Positions 1 to 7,564 of a stretch of 13,964 nucleotides of DNA are shown here, one piece after another. Source of the DNA: Stomatobaculum longum (GTDB taxonomy: Bacteria > Bacillota > Clostridia > Lachnospirales > Lachnospiraceae). A program made the translations under genes and the position numbers. The notes beneath the pieces were generated by a model. The model was given only the letters and a program-made list of their open reading frames with translations. It did no database searches and had not been told where the DNA came from. The DNA lies in NCBI GenBank assembly GCA_905370385.1, contig CAJPKN010000032.1, positions 1 to 13,964 of the forward strand, in the 5' to 3' direction. The number at the start of each line of letters is the position of its first letter. Position 1 is the stretch's first letter.

Positions 1-630
1 CGGCGTTCCGTAGAGTTCCGCAAAGGGCGTGCCGGGCTCAATGATCAATGAATAGGCCGAGATATGCTCCGGATGGAGACGCAGTACTTTTTTGAGGCTC
101 TGCCGCCACTTGTGGAGGCTCTGGTGCGGAATTCCGCTCATCAAATCGATGTTGATGTTGTCAAAGCGCGCCGCTCTCGCGAGTTCATAGCTGTGGAGAA
201 AGTCATTGTAGCTGTGAATCCGGCCGAGCAGCTTTAATTCTTCATCGTCCGCGGACTGAAGCCCTAAACTCAGGCGGTTGATGCCGGCCTCACGGTAATA
301 CTCGAGTTTGGTCGCGTCCAGCGTCCCGGGATTACATTCGATTGTAATCTCGACATCCGCCTCGACCACAAAACTCTCGTAGACCGCCGAGATAATGTTT
401 TGCACCTGCAAACCGCTCAAAATCGAAGGCGTACCGCCCCCGATGAATATGCTGCTCAGCTGGTACTCCGGCAATATATGCCCCTGCGCGCGTATTTCTT
501 CAATCAGCTGATTCACATAGGCGCGCTGCGCCTCCGGGGTCGACTCGCCGGACAGAAAGTCACAGTAGCGGCACTTGGACGCGCAGAACGGAATGTGAAT
601 ATACAGTTCCAGTTTTTGTTTCTCACTCAT
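1..630 (-). CDS. hemW: HemW-type radical SAM heme chaperone (C-terminus beyond window)
   Basis: The ATG at 628-630 opens a frame of 210 codons that reaches the window edge without a stop, so the C-terminal half is missing. Residues 16-23 read CASKCRYC, the CX3CX2C motif that holds the radical-SAM 4Fe-4S cluster, followed by DF as in HemW; true HemN (coproporphyrinogen dehydrogenase) has a fourth cysteine just after the motif. GGGTPS at 64-69 is the SAM-binding glycine motif. Family knowledge: HemW binds heme and is thought to deliver it to respiratory proteins, and is often misannotated as coproporphyrinogen III oxidase. The start overlaps the end of lepA by 8 nt (ATGAGTGA). I see no good Shine-Dalgarno sequence before it, so translation is probably coupled to lepA. 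lepA-hemW is a conserved Bacillota gene pair, which supports the call. Confidence 0.93.
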   Translation of the reverse strand, partial: MSEKQKLELYIHIPFCASKCRYCDFLSGESTPEAQRAYVNQLIEEIRAQGHILPEYQLSSIFIGGGTPSILSGLQVQNIISAVYESFVVEADVEITIECNPGTLDATKLEYYREAGINRLSLGLQSADDEELKLLGRIHSYNDFLHSYELARAARFDNINIDLMSGIPHQSLHKWRQSLKKVLRLHPEHISAYSLIIEPGTPFAELYGTP

Positions 631-2437
631 CGTCGAGTTTCAAAACGCTCATGAACGCCTTCTGCGGCACCTCGACGGAGCCGATCTGGCGCATGCGCTT
701 CTTTCCTTCCTTTTGTTTCTCGAGAAGTTTCTTCTTTCGCGAGATATCGCCGCCGTAGCACTTTGCAAGCACGTCCTTGCGCACCGCCTTGACCGTCTCG
801 CGGGCAATGATTTTGGAGCCGACCGCAGCCTGAATCGGAATGTCAAAGAGCTGACGCGGAATCTCCTTCGAGAGCTTTTCACACATCTTCCGCCCCCTCT
901 CATAGGCACCGTCCGAGAAGACGATGAAGGAGAGCGCGTCAATGGTCTCTCGGTTAATGAGAATGTCGAGCTTCACGAGCTTCGAGGGCGTATAGCCCTT
1001 CAACTCATAGTCGAGGGAGGCATAGCCTCTGGAGCGCGACTTTAACGCGTCAAAGAAATCGTAAATGATCTCGTTCAGCGGGAGCTCATACTTCATGATG
1101 GCGCGGTCCTGCTCCATGTAGTCGGTCCCGAGATAGATACCTCTTCTCTCCTGGCAGAGCTGCATGATGGGGCCGATGAACTCTCTGGTCAACATAATCT
1201 CCGCAGAAACCATGGGCTCTTCCATGTGCTCAATCTCCGCGGAGTCCGGAAGATTTGAGGGATTCGTGAGCTCTATCATGCTGCCGTCTGTCTTATAGAC
1301 GCGGTACACAACGCCCGGCGCCGTCGTCACGAGGTCTAAGTCGTACTCCCGCTCCAGTCTCTCCTGGATAATCTCAAGATGCAAAAGTCCCAGGAAACCG
1401 CAGCGGAAACCAAAGCCAAGCGCGAGCGAGGTCTCCGGCTCATAGGTCAGAGAGGCATCGTTTAACTGCAATTTCTCAAGCGCATCGCGGAGATCCTGAT
1501 ACTGCGCCGCGTCCGCGGGATAGAGGCCGCAGTAGACCATGGGTGTGACTTTCTTATAGCCCGGGAGCGCCTTGGCCGCCGGGTTCTTCACATGCGTCAC
1601 CGTGTCACCGACCTGCGTGTCCCGCACATTCTTGATGCTCGCGGTGAGGTAGCCTACCATGCCGGCCGAGAGCTCTTCGCAGGGAATAAAGCGCCCCGGT
1701 GCAAAGTAGCCGATTTCGACCACATCCACCTCCGCGCCGGTCGCCATCATGCGAACGCGATCACCCTTCCGAACCGTGCCGTTCTTCACGCGGAGAAAGA
1801 CAATGACGCCCTTATAGCTGTCGTAGAGCGAATCGAATATGAGGGCCTGCAAAGGCTCCGACTCATCGCCGTCCGGCGGCGGGAGCTGCTCTACAATGGC
1901 CTCCAACACTTGGTCCACATTGAGACCCGTCTTCGCGGAAATGCGCGGCGCGGACTCTGCCTCGATGCCGATTACATCTTCGATTTCCAAAGCGACCTTG
2001 TCGGGCTCCGCGCTCGGAAGATCTACCTTATTGATGACCGGGACTACCTCGAGGTCGTGGTCCAGCGCCATGTATACGTTTGCAAGCGTCTGCGCCTCAA
2101 TGCCCTGGGAGGCATCGACCACAAGAATCGCACCGTCGCAGGCTGCGAGCGCACGGGAAACTTCATAATTAAAGTCCACGTGTCCCGGTGTGTCGATCAA
2201 GTTAAAAATATACTCCTCGCCGTTTGCCGCGCGATACACCGTGCGCGTTGCCTGGCTCTTGATTGTGATGCCGCGCTCCCGCTCGAGATCCATGGTGTCC
2301 AGAATCTGGTTCTGCATCTCCCGCTCGGTGAGCAGACCCGTCTTCTCGATGATGCGGTCCGCGAGCGTGGATTTACCGTGGTCGATGTGCGCGATGATAC
2401 AAAAGTTTCTGATATGTTTTCTGTCGTAAGTCGGCAT
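623..2437 (-). CDS. lepA: Elongation factor 4 (LepA), ribosome-associated GTPase
   Basis: A 604-residue protein of the usual LepA length. The GTPase motifs are all present: G1 AHIDHGKST (16-24), G3 DTPGH (82-86), G4 NKVD (136-139) and G5 SAKTG (167-171). The C-terminal LepA-specific domain is intact, with the family stretch [20 protein letters not shown] near the end. LepA acts on the ribosome in the cytoplasm; back-translocation and initiation/assembly roles have been proposed. I chose the ATG at 2437 because GGAGGA lies 3-8 nt upstream and the product begins directly with the conserved N-terminus. The frame stays open upstream to another ATG at 2506, but that codon lies within the apparent promoter and would add 23 unconserved residues. 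The stop overlaps the hemW start, implying a lepA-hemW operon. Confidence 0.97.
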   Translation of the reverse strand: MPTYDRKHIRNFCIIAHIDHGKSTLADRIIEKTGLLTEREMQNQILDTMDLERERGITIKSQATRTVYRAANGEEYIFNLIDTPGHVDFNYEVSRALAACDGAILVVDASQGIEAQTLANVYMALDHDLEVVPVINKVDLPSAEPDKVALEIEDVIGIEAESAPRISAKTGLNVDQVLEAIVEQLPPPDGDESEPLQALIFDSLYDSYKGVIVFLRVKNGTVRKGDRVRMMATGAEVDVVEIGYFAPGRFIPCEELSAGMVGYLTASIKNVRDTQVGDTVTHVKNPAAKALPGYKKVTPMVYCGLYPADAAQYQDLRDALEKLQLNDASLTYEPETSLALGFGFRCGFLGLLHLEIIQERLEREYDLDLVTTAPGVVYRVYKTDGSMIELTNPSNLPDSAEIEHMEEPMVSAEIMLTREFIGPIMQLCQERRGIYLGTDYMEQDRAIMKYELPLNEIIYDFFDALKSRSRGYASLDYELKGYTPSKLVKLDILINRETIDALSFIVFSDGAYERGRKMCEKLSKEIPRQLFDIPIQAAVGSKIIARETVKAVRKDVLAKCYGGDISRKKKLLEKQKEGKKRMRQIGSVEVPQKAFMSVLKLDDE

Positions 2438-2496
2438 GCTTCCTCCATCAAAACCTCCGGCAGACTGCGCCTTCGCTGCCGCAATGATTTGAAAAA

Positions 2497-2525
2497 AGAA
2501 TAACATTTTTACTATTCTCTTTCAA
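2497..2525 (-). promoter_or_regulatory. Promoter of lepA-hemW
   Basis: On the minus strand TTGAAA (2525-2520), a 17-nt spacer and TATTCT (2502-2497) match a sigma-A promoter. The expected transcription start is near 2490, about 50 nt ahead of the chosen lepA ATG. Seen directly as sequence; function is inferred from position and spacing. Confidence 0.7.
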
Positions 2526-2532
2526 GTGAGCC

Positions 2533-2561
2533 TTGACACTCCCGCGCCTTTGCCCTACAAT
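2533..2561 (+). promoter_or_regulatory. Promoter of rpsT
   Basis: A consensus TTGACA (2533-2538), a 17-nt spacer and TACAAT (2556-2561) form a near-ideal sigma-A promoter, as expected for a ribosomal protein gene. The predicted start near 2568 gives a leader of about 140 nt before rpsT. Its -35 box is only 7 bp from the -35 box of the divergent lepA promoter. Confidence 0.85.
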
Positions 2562-2623
2562 TTGAGGGTATGTTTACATTGAACTGTCCGTGTCCAGACT
2601 TCGATGCGAACGCCCACAGAGAG

Positions 2624-2684
2624 CAAGACATTTGCGCGGCTGCCCGTCCCTGACGGTTGTCTTGATGACTGTGAAACTATCATC
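2624..2684 (+). promoter_or_regulatory. Structured 5' leader of rpsT mRNA (candidate)
   Basis: The roughly 140-nt leader contains a perfect 7-bp stem, CAAGACA (2624-2630) with TGTCTTG (2658-2664). It encloses a second hairpin CCGTC-CCT-GACGG (2644-2656). A following stem, GATGA (2664-2668) with TCATC (2680-2684), ends 12 nt before the rpsT Shine-Dalgarno sequence. S20 synthesis is autoregulated in E. coli, so an mRNA-binding site is plausible, but I do not recognise a named RNA family here. Confidence 0.4.
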
Positions 2685-2710
2685 GTATCCGTGAATGGGA
2701 GGAAAAGAAA

Positions 2711-2974
2711 TTGGCAAACATCAAATCCGCGAAGAAGAGAATTTTGACGTCCGCAAAGAGAGCTGAGAGAAACAAGGCTGTTAAGTCCGCTGTTAAGACC
2801 GCTGTCAAGAAGGTCGACGCTGCAATCGCAGCAGGCGATAAGGCTGCGGCAGAGGAGAGCTTCCGCAAGGCAGAGCGCGCGCTCACCATGGCGGCTTCCA
2901 AGGGCGTTCTGCACAAGAACACTTCTTCCCGCAAGGTGTCTCGCCTCTCGAAGTCTGTCGCAGCAATCGGCTGA
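2711..2974 (+). CDS. rpsT: 30S ribosomal protein S20
   Basis: An 87-residue, lysine/alanine-rich protein that starts MANIKSAKKRI, the typical S20 N-terminus, and has the usual three-helix-bundle composition and length. S20 binds 16S rRNA early in small-subunit assembly. The initiator is TTG at 2711-2713: GGGAGG at 2697-2702 with an 8-nt spacer fixes it, and no in-frame ATG lies nearby. A weak start codon is a known feature of rpsT in some bacteria (E. coli uses TTG or UUG), where it contributes to autoregulation. The gene is the only clear plus-strand gene in the window, with its own strong promoter and terminator, and it is divergent from lepA. Confidence 0.97.
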   Translation: MANIKSAKKRILTSAKRAERNKAVKSAVKTAVKKVDAAIAAGDKAAAEESFRKAERALTMAASKGVLHKNTSSRKVSRLSKSVAAIG

Positions 2975-2995
2975 TCGCTGCCATAGAACAAAGGC

Positions 2996-3026
2996 AAAGC
3001 AGAGTGGATTTCCGCTCTGCTTTTTT
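2996..3026 (+). terminator. Intrinsic terminator of rpsT
   Basis: GCAGAGTGGA (2999-3008) pairs with TCCGCTCTGC (3011-3020) with one G-U wobble, and is followed by six T. It lies 22 nt after the rpsT stop codon. Confidence 0.9.
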
Positions 3027-3039
3027 CTTGCCGGAAAGG

Positions 3040-3074
3040 AAAGAGCAGAGCGGAATTTTCCGCGCTGCTCTTTT
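3040..3074. terminator. Second hairpin between convergent rpsT and nagB; probable nagB terminator
   Basis: AAGAGCAG (3041-3048) and GCGGAA (3050-3055) pair with TTCCGC (3058-3063) and CTGCTCTT (3065-3072), interrupted by a single A/G mismatch. The flanking A-rich and T-rich sequence lets it serve either strand. On the minus strand it begins about 34 nt after the nagB stop, with only a moderately T-rich tail. Its stem repeats that of the preceding terminator. Confidence 0.6.
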
Positions 3075-3107
3075 CTATTTCTGTCGGAAGCTATTTCCTA
3101 TTCTTCT

Positions 3108-3938
3108 TTAATTTCCGCTTGCCACACGCTCGCTCATGTACATCTTGGCATCGGGGTGACGCTGCAGGAGCGTAACCGGGAAGGAAGCGCTGACTTCGCC
3201 GTAAGCCGCGCGGCGAATGACTGAGTAGTGCCAGTCGCGGAACATACCGAGGCGCACCTTCTTTGCCGCGAGTATCTGCTTCATGCCTATGGTCACGCAG
3301 AGCGAGGGCATGTCCTCAAGCGCGCCGCGGAGGTCGCCGATCGAGTTCACCGCGCGGGTCTCCGGCGCAATCGTGCGGACACGGGTCGGCAGCGCCGCAA
3401 ACTCTTCGGGGGAGAGTTCCGGCTGGGGCTCGTTGAATGCGAGGTGGCCGGTGATGCCGATGCCGCCGAAGCAGATATCCGCACCACCGAGCTTTTCCAG
3501 CAGTTCATCGCCCTTCTCCGGGTGATGCGGATCCGGGAAAATGCGCTGTTCTTCGGGGATGTTGAGCTCCGGCGCAATCTTGCTGTATACGGTTCTCTCC
3601 ATGAAGCCGCGGAAGGAAAGTCTGTCTTCCTTCGGGACCCACTCGCCCTCATCGGTCAGATACTCATCCATGTTAAAGAACCAGCAGTCCTTTAACGAAA
3701 CCTTTCTCTCGTTCACAAGGCGCACAAAAATCGGGTAGTGTCCCACCGGTCCCACCGGGCAGATGAACACGGTGCGGCGTCCCGCCGCATTGTTCTTCTC
3801 AATCTCCTCTACCATCTCGAGTGCGAGCTCATAGAACGCCTCTCCCGGCTCCTTGCACACAACAATCGGAATTTTTGCGCCCTTTCCGAGTTCCTCTCTG
3901 CCGATTTCATAATACAAATGGTACGAATGTCCTGCCAT
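3108..3938 (-). CDS. Glucosamine-6-phosphate deaminase/isomerase-like protein (NagB family)
   Basis: A 276-residue member of the NagB/glucosamine-isomerase fold. The diagnostic blocks are NMDEY (89-93, the general-base Asp of NagB), GGIGITGHLAFNEP (158-171) and VTIGMKQILAA (215-225). NagB converts glucosamine-6-phosphate to fructose-6-phosphate plus ammonia in the cytoplasm. Compared with E. coli NagB from memory, the histidine (H165), glutamate (E170) and the arginine of TRAVNS (R195) are kept. The aspartate before the histidine is T163, the phosphate-loop region reads CPVGPVGHYP (60-69), and the region of the phosphate-binding lysine reads FRDWHYS (233-239). It therefore belongs to a divergent subgroup. 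The ATG at 3938 has AGGAGG just upstream, and the gene sits 27 nt after nagA, which supports a role in the same pathway. A changed substrate is possible. Confidence 0.8.
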   Translation of the reverse strand: MAGHSYHLYYEIGREELGKGAKIPIVVCKEPGEAFYELALEMVEEIEKNNAAGRRTVFICPVGPVGHYPIFVRLVNERKVSLKDCWFFNMDEYLTDEGEWVPKEDRLSFRGFMERTVYSKIAPELNIPEEQRIFPDPHHPEKGDELLEKLGGADICFGGIGITGHLAFNEPQPELSPEEFAALPTRVRTIAPETRAVNSIGDLRGALEDMPSLCVTIGMKQILAAKKVRLGMFRDWHYSVIRRAAYGEVSASFPVTLLQRHPDAKMYMSERVASGN

Positions 3939-3965
3939 GATGCCTCCTCCTCTGCTTCTCTGTTT

Positions 3966-5123
3966 TCAGTCAAAGTTACAAAACGCGCCGCGGAGCATGA
4001 CGCGGTGAATCTCATCGTCTTTTAAAATCAAGAGGTCTGCCTGCTTGCCCGGGGTGAGACTTCCGATTCTCTGATCCTCCCCGAGGAGACGCGCCGCATT
4101 CTCCGAGAGCAGGGGAACCAGTTCCGCGGTCGGCCGCCCCGTAAACTTCCTGAGGTTCCGGAAGGCGCGCGCCATGGTGAGTGTACTTCCCGCGCGGGCA
4201 TCCCCGTGCTTTAAGCGCGCATCGCCGTCTTTCACCACGACCTCGTTGACGCCGAGCATGTACTCGCCGTCTGGCAGTCCCGCCGCCATGATGGAGTCCG
4301 TGATTGCAATCGCGCGGTCAAGTCCCTTTGCCTGCAAGTAGAGGCAGATGCTGCCCGGGTGTAAGTGCAGTCCGTCCGAAATCATCTCGCAATAGACCTC
4401 TTCCGAGGCGAGCACCGCACCGAAAATAGCCGGCTCGTGGCGGTCAAAGGCGCGCATCGCGTTTCCCGTGTGCGTCGCCGCGCGCGCGCCTGCAAAGATG
4501 GCCTGTTCCGTGGTGCGGTAATCCGCATCCGAATGCCCGAGGGCCGTGACAATGCCGAGGGCTCTGAGTTTCGGAATCAGCTCAATGGCCCCCGGCAGCT
4601 CCGGTGCAAGGGTGATATAGCGGATGTGCCCCTCTGCCTTTTCCTGGTAGCGGGCAATCAAGTCATAGTCCGGCGTGCGGAGCAGACTTTCCGGCATCGC
4701 GCCTTTGTGCTTCGGGGATAAAAACGGCCCTTCTAAGTGTATGCCCAGTAAGTCCGCGCCCGCGTGCGGTAACTTTTTCCAGTCGAGAAAGGCCTGAATG
4801 GCGCGCTCCGTCTGTTCTTCCGTATCGGTGAGAATCGAGCAGAGAAAGCTTCCCGTGCCCTGACGCGCAAAAAAACAAGCCAGTTTTTCAAAATCCTCGG
4901 CGCTCGCCGCATTCACATCCACGCCGACCGCGCCGTGCGTGTGAATGTCCAAAAAAGCCGGTATGACCGCCGCGCCTCCTAAGTTCAGCACTTCCTCATT
5001 CGCAAGCGGCGTGAGGCCTCCTTGGGTCTGCGGCGAAAATTCCGCGATGGTCTCGCCCGTCACGCGAAGATCTCCCGGCACCAGGCGTTTTTCATAATAA
5101 AAAGATCCGTTCTTTAAGAGCAT
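3966..5123 (-). CDS. nagA: N-acetylglucosamine-6-phosphate deacetylase
   Basis: A 385-residue amidohydrolase of normal NagA length. Metal and catalytic signatures are in order: HTH (H61, H63), HLEGPF with E131, GHSDAD with H197, THTGNAM with H218, and ITDSI with D276, the catalytic Asp. NagA removes acetate from GlcNAc-6-phosphate to give glucosamine-6-phosphate, the substrate of NagB, during amino-sugar uptake or cell-wall recycling. The usual THLFNAM motif is THTGNAM here. I chose the ATG at 5123, preceded by GGGAGGGAGG with a 5-nt spacer. A start at 5186 would place the first codons inside the promoter. nagB follows 27 nt downstream. Confidence 0.93.
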   Translation of the reverse strand: MLLKNGSFYYEKRLVPGDLRVTGETIAEFSPQTQGGLTPLANEEVLNLGGAAVIPAFLDIHTHGAVGVDVNAASAEDFEKLACFFARQGTGSFLCSILTDTEEQTERAIQAFLDWKKLPHAGADLLGIHLEGPFLSPKHKGAMPESLLRTPDYDLIARYQEKAEGHIRYITLAPELPGAIELIPKLRALGIVTALGHSDADYRTTEQAIFAGARAATHTGNAMRAFDRHEPAIFGAVLASEEVYCEMISDGLHLHPGSICLYLQAKGLDRAIAITDSIMAAGLPDGEYMLGVNEVVVKDGDARLKHGDARAGSTLTMARAFRNLRKFTGRPTAELVPLLSENAARLLGEDQRIGSLTPGKQADLLILKDDEIHRVMLRGAFCNFD

Positions 5124-5157
5124 ATCTGCCTCCCTCCCGTCCGAATCGTACTGCTCC

Positions 5158-5186
5158 AGTGTAGTCCATTCCCGATACTTTCTCAA
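5158..5186 (-). promoter_or_regulatory. Promoter of nagA-nagB
   Basis: Minus-strand TTGAGA (5186-5181), a 17-nt spacer and TACACT (5163-5158) resemble a sigma-A promoter. The implied start near 5151 gives a short leader to the nagA ATG at 5123. I see no clear GlcNAc-regulator operator around it. Confidence 0.6.
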
Positions 5187-5197
5187 GCCGAGAACGG

Positions 5198-5223
5198 AAA
5201 AAGACGCCTCCGGGGGGCGGCGT
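5198..5223 (-). terminator. Terminator of the MarR-family gene
   Basis: On the minus strand ACGCCGCC (5223-5216) pairs with GGAGGCGT (5211-5204) apart from one G/A mismatch, and is followed by CTTTTT. It starts 11 nt after the regulator's stop codon and separates it from nagA. Confidence 0.7.
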
Positions 5224-5234
5224 GCGTTCTTCTC

Positions 5235-5696
5235 TCATCTCTTCCCCTCTTCTTCACAGCCGTGGAGCAGCGCGTAGATCTTTTCAATGCAGGCAATCAT
5301 GGTCTCCGCATCGCTCGCGTCAATGCCGCTGAGTTTCGCCTTGAGCCCCGCAAAGTAGTCACGGTCATGCTCCTCGTAAAAGCGCCGCCCCGCTTCGCTG
5401 AGGCGCACAGCGACATAGCGCCGGTCCTTATCATCCGTCTCCTTTTCAAAATAACCGCGCTGGGTGATTACCTTGACCGCACGCGTGACCCCCGGGCGCG
5501 GTAGCTTCAGCGCGGCCGCGATATCGCTCACATAGACCGCTTTTTTCACGGCGGAAAGCTCTACCACCGCATCCAACACATGCATCTCCGTACTGCTGAT
5601 GCCGTCCGGCAGCTCCGGCCGCAGCTCCCAGATGCGCTTTGCGAGATACATCGCATCCATCATACGCTTGATGTTTCGCTCGTTCAGCTCTTCCAC
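5235..5696 (-). CDS. MarR-family transcriptional regulator
   Basis: A 153-residue protein with the MarR winged-helix layout. N-terminal dimerisation helices are followed by a helix-turn-helix near 55-82 with recognition helix PRPGVTRAVKVITQRGY, and by a wing containing DDKDRRYVAVRLSEAGR (88-104). The DxRxxxxxLT/SxxG pattern is typical of the family. A C-terminal helix follows. The start is GTG at 5696, set by GGAGG 5 nt upstream; an ATG at 5712 is in another frame. The gene has its own promoter with a perfect palindrome just downstream, suggesting autorepression. It lies downstream of an ABC transporter operon in the same direction but behind a terminator, so control of that transporter is plausible but unproven. 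The ligand is unknown. Confidence 0.88.
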   Translation of the reverse strand: MEELNERNIKRMMDAMYLAKRIWELRPELPDGISSTEMHVLDAVVELSAVKKAVYVSDIAAALKLPRPGVTRAVKVITQRGYFEKETDDKDRRYVAVRLSEAGRRFYEEHDRDYFAGLKAKLSGIDASDAETMIACIEKIYALLHGCEEEGKR

Positions 5697-5710
5697 CGTC
5701 TCCTCCGTTC

Positions 5711-5725
5711 ATTATCTCAGATAAT
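5711..5725. promoter_or_regulatory. Perfect 15-bp palindrome, probable MarR-family operator
   Basis: ATTATCTCAGATAAT is a 7-bp inverted repeat around one central base. It lies between the -10 box and the start codon of the MarR-family gene, at roughly +5 to +19, where a bound dimer would block transcription. Size and symmetry fit MarR-family sites. Confidence 0.7.
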
Positions 5726-5736
5726 TACCTTTGGCC

Positions 5737-5765
5737 ATTATATGCCCGCAGCTTTTTGCTGACAA
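5737..5765 (-). promoter_or_regulatory. Promoter of the MarR-family gene
   Basis: Minus-strand TTGTCA (5765-5760), exactly 17 nt, then the consensus TATAAT (5742-5737). The transcription start is expected near 5730, just upstream of the palindrome. Confidence 0.8.
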
Positions 5766-5776
5766 GCGATGCAAAC

Positions 5777-5815
5777 AAAAAAGAGCCGCAGCGAAAGTTT
5801 CCTCTCGCCGCGGCT
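5777..5815 (-). terminator. Terminator of the ABC transporter operon
   Basis: On the minus strand AGCCGCGGCGA (5815-5805) pairs with TCGCTGCGGCT (5794-5784) through 11 positions including one G-U wobble, then CTTTTTT. It begins 16 nt after the second ABC gene and abuts the promoter of the MarR-family gene. Confidence 0.88.
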
Positions 5816-5830
5816 TGTTTCGATTTGCGT

Positions 5831-7564
5831 TCATACCTTCCAGCTGAGCGCCTTGTTTCTGGCCTCCACAAATCTCCGGTATATGCCGTCCTCCCGAAGA
5901 AGTTCCTCGTGGGTTCCGCGCTGCGCAATACGCCCGCGATCGACCACAAAAATTTGATCCGCCGCCCGCACGGTTTTCAGGCGGTGTGCAATCATTAAGA
6001 CCGTCTTCTCTTTCGTGAGTGCCGCGATTGCCTCCATGAGCTCCTTCTCGTTCTCCGGGTCCACGTTGGCGGTCGCCTCATCGAGAATAATGACGGGTGC
6101 ATCCTTCATGATGGCTCTCGCAATCGAGATACGCTGCCGCTCCCCGCCGGAGAGTGAGGCGCCGTTCTCACCGATCACGGTATCATAGCCCTCCGGAAGC
6201 GCCGTAATAAAGTCGTGGCAGCAGGCCTGCTTTGCCGCGGCAATGACCTCTTCCATCGAGGCCTCCGGCTTTCCGAAACGTATGTTGTTTGCGACCGTAT
6301 CGTGAAACAGGTAAACCGACTGGAACACAAAGCTGAAGTTCTCCATCAGTGCGTCAATCGAATAGTCCCGCACATCTTTTTGATCGAGGCGCACCGTTCC
6401 GCTCTGCACATCCCAGAAGCGGGCAATCAGCCGGCAGAGTGTCGTCTTGCCGCTGCCGGAGGGCCCCACAAAGGCCGCGCTCGTGCCGGACGGAATGCGA
6501 AGCGACACGCCGTCTATCACCTTCCGGCTCTCATACGCAAAGTCAATCGCTTCGAGCGCAATGTCATGCGTTTCGGGCGTATACGCTTCGCCGTCAATCT
6601 CCATCGACGGAAGCGAGAGTATCTCCTGCCCCCGCGAGACACAGAGATCCACCATACGAAGCAGCGCCGAATATGCGCCCATGCTCGAAAGTCCCGTGAA
6701 AACATGAAAGGCCATGACCATCATCAGCACCGCGGTGATCAGGTCCATGCTGCCATCCAGGTAAAAGCGCAGCGAGGCCAGTAAAATCCCGAGTCCCGTG
6801 AGCTTCAGGACCCCGTTTTGCAGCGGCATGTAGCGGTTTGACGCGAACTCCAAGTCGGTCATCAAGCGGGCGGATTCCGCAATGCTATCCTTCAGCTTGC
6901 GCTCTGCCTCTCCGCTGAGCCCGTAGGACTTTACCTCGGAAATGCCCTGGATGTACTCGAGAACATTCTCAATGAGTTTGGTGTCGTTCGCTATTTTTTG
7001 TCCGGACAAGGCCTCGTTGTTATGCTGCATACGGGCGTTAATCAGGGCAAAGAGCAGCGCCCCGATTAGGGCAATCAGACCGATTCGCCAGTCAAAGATC
7101 AGAAGCATCAGCAGAATGAGCGCTGTATTGAGTAGCCCCTGGGTTGTCTGCATCACCACGCGAGTAGCCACATCGCCAAGCAGCTCCATCGTGTTGGTGG
7201 TCACCGAGCTGATATCGCCGAGGCTCGTGCGGTTAAAATAGCCCATGGGCAAAAAGCGCAGCTTTTCCGCAATTTCAATGCGCTTGTTCGCACACTCCCC
7301 GTAGCCCGCGCGGCACTGGAGCATGGCCTGTTTGGAGCGGAACGCAGCCTCCGCGAGCACGCCGATAAGCAGGAACAGAAAGCTGAACAGGATCAGCTTT
7401 CCCGTCATTCTGTCTTCCGAAAATCCGCGGAGTATGAGGCTGATGGCCGGATATTTCAGTACTTCGCAGAAGGCAATCAACACCCCGAGCCAAAGCGACG
7501 CATAAAACATACGGCGGTGTTTTGCGGAACAAAAGGCAAAGAACTTTTTGAGTGTCGCAATCAT
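5831..7564 (-). CDS. ABC transporter, fused membrane/ATPase half (second subunit)
   Basis: A 577-residue half-transporter. An exporter-fold membrane domain with hydrophobic helices spans about 20-310. The nucleotide-binding domain has Walker A GPSGSGKTT (367-375), Q-loop Q415, signature LSGGERQ (471-477), Walker B VIILDE (491-496, catalytic Glu present) and H-loop H527. It should pair with the adjacent ABC gene in the cytoplasmic membrane. The start is the ATG at 7564, which overlaps the upstream stop as ATGA and has GGAGGG about 8 nt ahead; the frame extends 25 codons further inside the neighbour, which I reject. Substrate is not evident. Drug, lipid or peptide export is usual for the fold, but some paired members (YbtPQ, IrtAB) import siderophores. 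Confidence 0.9.
   Translation of the reverse strand: MIATLKKFFAFCSAKHRRMFYASLWLGVLIAFCEVLKYPAISLILRGFSEDRMTGKLILFSFLFLLIGVLAEAAFRSKQAMLQCRAGYGECANKRIEIAEKLRFLPMGYFNRTSLGDISSVTTNTMELLGDVATRVVMQTTQGLLNTALILLMLLIFDWRIGLIALIGALLFALINARMQHNNEALSGQKIANDTKLIENVLEYIQGISEVKSYGLSGEAERKLKDSIAESARLMTDLEFASNRYMPLQNGVLKLTGLGILLASLRFYLDGSMDLITAVLMMVMAFHVFTGLSSMGAYSALLRMVDLCVSRGQEILSLPSMEIDGEAYTPETHDIALEAIDFAYESRKVIDGVSLRIPSGTSAAFVGPSGSGKTTLCRLIARFWDVQSGTVRLDQKDVRDYSIDALMENFSFVFQSVYLFHDTVANNIRFGKPEASMEEVIAAAKQACCHDFITALPEGYDTVIGENGASLSGGERQRISIARAIMKDAPVIILDEATANVDPENEKELMEAIAALTKEKTVLMIAHRLKTVRAADQIFVVDRGRIAQRGTHEELLREDGIYRRFVEARNKALSWKV

Noticed and set aside
1592..2503. Open frame of 303 codons on the plus strand opposite lepA
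   Set aside because: It is antisense to strongly conserved lepA, resembles no known family, has no good ribosome binding site, and reflects the high G+C content.
2438..2506. N-terminal extension of lepA to an ATG at 2506
   Set aside because: The ATG lies in the promoter region, there is no ribosome binding site, and the added residues precede the conserved N-terminus.
5124..5186. N-terminal extension of nagA to 5186
   Set aside because: It overlaps the -35 and -10 boxes, while the ATG at 5123 has a strong ribosome binding site and matches the family N-terminus.
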